This document shows, one piece after another, positions 5,462 to 6,705 of a stretch of 6,705 bases of DNA. Under the pieces are notes generated by a model. It saw only the letters and a list, made by a program, of their open reading frames with translations, was not told the DNA's origin and did no database searches. Within the stretch, counting starts at the first letter, position 1; each line of letters starts with the position of its first letter. The DNA is from Clostridia bacterium. GTDB taxonomy: Bacteria; Bacillota; DULZ01. The stretch lies in NCBI GenBank assembly GCA_012520135.1, contig JAAYOX010000271.1, positions 1-6,705 on the forward strand. The letters run 5' to 3'. The translations under genes and the position numbers were made by a program.

Positions 5462-6217
5462 TTAGTACACCTGGAAATCAGCTAAAGCCGCCCACAGGCG
5501 GTCATAATCCCCAAGACCGGCATCCAACCAGTTTACTACCAAGGTAAGCCTCTGAATTTTTTCCACATTGACTCTGATTTTGAGAGGATATTGGGCAGGC
5601 TTGACCGGTTGGGATTCGTACAACAAAATATCGTCACCGAAAATTTGCAGTTGATAGTTGCCCCAACTGTTTCTGGTCTCATCATCTACGCCCAGGTATC
5701 CTTCCAGCCAGGTATAATTTCCTTTAAGCTCTACTACCGCTTCCCCATAATGACCGGGAAGACCGTCTTCTTTCTTTTCATCCTTTGGCTCCACCAATTC
5801 AACCACCAGCCCATGGTTAAAAGCCCGGGAGGCAATGGTGATATTCCTGCTTTCCAATTGAAAAAAAGGCCCTACATTTCTGAGTGCCGGCAATTGCTCC
5901 ACATAAACAGGGATAGGCTGTGGGGCAGTTTGCCTATCCCGTGTCACTTCATTATTAAGATAAACAACTTTGGCATCGGGGTCCCACTCTACCAGGCAAC
6001 CAAGGGCTTCCCCAATTGCCCGGACGGGAACCATTAAATGACCTTCTTCTACTGAGAAAGGTTCGACCGGTGTACTTACCAGCCGGCCGTTAATCACCAG
6101 CTTGATATTTTGGTAAACTACTTTGATTGATTCTTCCCGGGACTCATTTTGAGCAAACACCGCTCCTCCAACGACTAATGCCATAATTAATATAATTGCA
6201 ATAATAATTTTACGCAT
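5462..6217 (-). CDS. Secreted stalk-domain (copper amine oxidase N-terminal type) and NPCBM-like protein
   Basis: This 251-residue protein is exported: residues 1-22 are a classic signal peptide (MRK, then IIIAIILIMALVVGGAVFA) with likely cleavage after VFA22. Residues about 36-90 match the short stalk domain known as Cu_amine_oxidN1, with LVINGRLV, then PFSVEEGHLMVPVRAIGEAL and VEWDPDAKVVYLNN; this domain is common in clostridial envelope proteins and does not imply amine oxidase activity. A Pro/Gln linker (about 94-112) leads to residues 115-251, which resemble the NPCBM carbohydrate-binding module: SRAFNHGLVVE, the buried YTWLEGYLGVDDE at 168-180, QIFGDDILLYESQPV at 191-205 and LWAALADFQVY at the end. 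The ATG at 6217 follows AAAAGGTGAG. It starts 20 nt after the PilO-like gene, so probably shares its transcript. I infer binding to cell-wall or surface polysaccharide; no catalytic residues are recognised. Confidence 0.8.
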   Translation of the reverse strand: MRKIIIAIILIMALVVGGAVFAQNESREESIKVVYQNIKLVINGRLVSTPVEPFSVEEGHLMVPVRAIGEALGCLVEWDPDAKVVYLNNEVTRDRQTAPQPIPVYVEQLPALRNVGPFFQLESRNITIASRAFNHGLVVELVEPKDEKKEDGLPGHYGEAVVELKGNYTWLEGYLGVDDETRNSWGNYQLQIFGDDILLYESQPVKPAQYPLKIRVNVEKIQRLTLVVNWLDAGLGDYDRLWAALADFQVY

Positions 6218-6220
6218 CTT

Positions 6221-6230
6221 CTCACCTTTT
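6221..6230 (-). promoter_or_regulatory. Ribosome binding site of the stalk-domain gene
   Basis: The minus strand reads AAAAGGTGAG, with AGG 7 nt before the ATG at 6217. It fills half of the 20-nt gap after the upstream stop, leaving no space for a promoter or terminator there. Confidence 0.6.
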
Positions 6231-6237
6231 TCTCAAT

Positions 6238-6705
6238 TTATCTGATGGGAAAAGTGTAAGGTGCTAAGGGGTGGAATTCCTCTTCCTCCACCTGGATCAC
6301 TTCCTGCGGCCGGTATTCCTGCTCCAGTTGATCAGGCCCTGTTTCCGTAGCGAAAGGATTGGTGACATAATAAGGTTCGTATAAAGTACTTGGGTTACCC
6401 GGATCCATCCTTTCCTCCCGCTGAACCGAGTAATGTTGAAGGAGTAAATCAACCTCCACGGTTCCAGCCAGGTCCTGTCCCCTTTGTAAATCCAAAGCAC
6501 TGATACTTAACCCCTTTTGTTCTTCCAATAAACGGAGATATTCCATCACACCGGGGAAATCCCCCCGGCAAATTACTCTCAATTCATTCATTTGATAAAA
6601 CGGTCCGGTTCGGCTGTCCCCGGGCTCAATCTCCTTGATAACCACTCTCCCATCTGCCAGCTTACTTATGGTATGGACTAAAAAGCCGGAACCGGAGGAC
6701 AACCT
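6238..6705 (-). CDS. PilO-like type IV pilus assembly protein, N-terminus beyond window edge
   Basis: The frame enters from the right edge (first full codon AGG at 6705-6703, next TTG) and ends at the TAA at 6240-6238, giving about 155 residues of the C-terminal part. The pattern fits the periplasmic ferredoxin-like domain of PilO/GspM proteins: HTISKLADGRVVIKEIEPGD, then FYQMNELRVICRGDFPGVMEYLRLLEEQKGLSISALDLQ and VEVDLLLQHYSV, the usual order of strand, helix, strand with a hydrophobic YLRLLEEQ helix. In known systems PilO pairs with PilN and links the inner-membrane PilM platform to the outer part of the pilus machine. The expected single membrane helix and coiled coil would lie upstream, outside the window. 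The last 55 residues are Pro/Glu-rich and end EEEEFHPLAPYTFPIR, a low-complexity tail I do not recognise. The TTG at 6702 is not taken as the start because the frame stays open. The PilO assignment is by pattern, not by any strict motif. Confidence 0.55.
   Translation of the reverse strand, partial: RLSSGSGFLVHTISKLADGRVVIKEIEPGDSRTGPFYQMNELRVICRGDFPGVMEYLRLLEEQKGLSISALDLQRGQDLAGTVEVDLLLQHYSVQREERMDPGNPSTLYEPYYVTNPFATETGPDQLEQEYRPQEVIQVEEEEFHPLAPYTFPIR

Noticed and set aside
5591..6037. Plus-strand open frame of 148 codons opposite the stalk-domain gene
   Set aside because: The minus-strand gene has a signal peptide, two recognisable domains and a ribosome binding site; the plus-strand frame has none of these.
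5462..6217. Copper amine oxidase activity for the stalk-domain protein
   Set aside because: Only the small N-terminal stalk-type domain is shared with that family; the catalytic domain with its topaquinone tyrosine and copper histidines is absent.
6297..6500. Minus-strand open frame of 67 codons inside the PilO-like gene
   Set aside because: It is a shifted frame of a gene that is open throughout; no sign of a frameshift or programmed slippage was seen at either end.

Overview
The window looks like chromosomal DNA from a Gram-positive anaerobe of the class Clostridia, most plausibly a Desulfotomaculum/Pelotomaculum-like member of the Peptococcaceae sense of that group. The basis is strong AAGGAGG-type ribosome binding sites, moderate GC content, the protein families present, and the order aroQ - pepQ - efp, which matches the yqhS - yqhT - efp order of Bacillus subtilis. 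The genus is an inference.

All eight genes lie on the minus strand and are read from the right edge to the left. In order of transcription they are: the C-terminal part of a PilO-like pilus assembly protein (right edge, cut); a secreted stalk-domain (copper amine oxidase N-terminal type) plus NPCBM-like protein; tldD and tldE, encoding the active and inactive halves of a metalloprotease; aroQ, the type II 3-dehydroquinate dehydratase; pepQ, an M24 Xaa-Pro peptidase; efp, elongation factor P; and the N-terminal part of an acidic CD1247-type zinc-ribbon protein (left edge, cut).

Gaps are short. The pilO-like and stalk genes are 20 nt apart, tldD and tldE 12 nt apart, aroQ and pepQ overlap by about 11 nt, and pepQ and efp are 25 nt apart. 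The three larger gaps (upstream of tldD, 113-125 nt; tldE to aroQ, 72 nt; efp to the CD1247-type gene, 73 nt) are where separate promoters could lie. The tldD gap holds a perfect TATAAT on the coding strand. The tldE/aroQ gap holds a 9-bp perfect inverted repeat across the tldE stop and a weaker -10-like element. No rho-independent terminator with a U-tract was found, and no stretch over 300 bases is without a gene.

Functionally this is three neighbouring groups: the end of an envelope/pilus group, a TldD/TldE peptide-processing pair, and a housekeeping group linking aromatic biosynthesis, proline-peptide turnover and translation through proline runs. I see no mobile elements, RNA genes, CRISPR arrays or broken genes. 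The window is mostly ordinary core genome. The points most worth a second look are the stalk/NPCBM protein of unknown role, the clean loss of metal ligands in TldE, the inverted repeat at the tldE stop, and a marked excess of the tetranucleotide CCGG.
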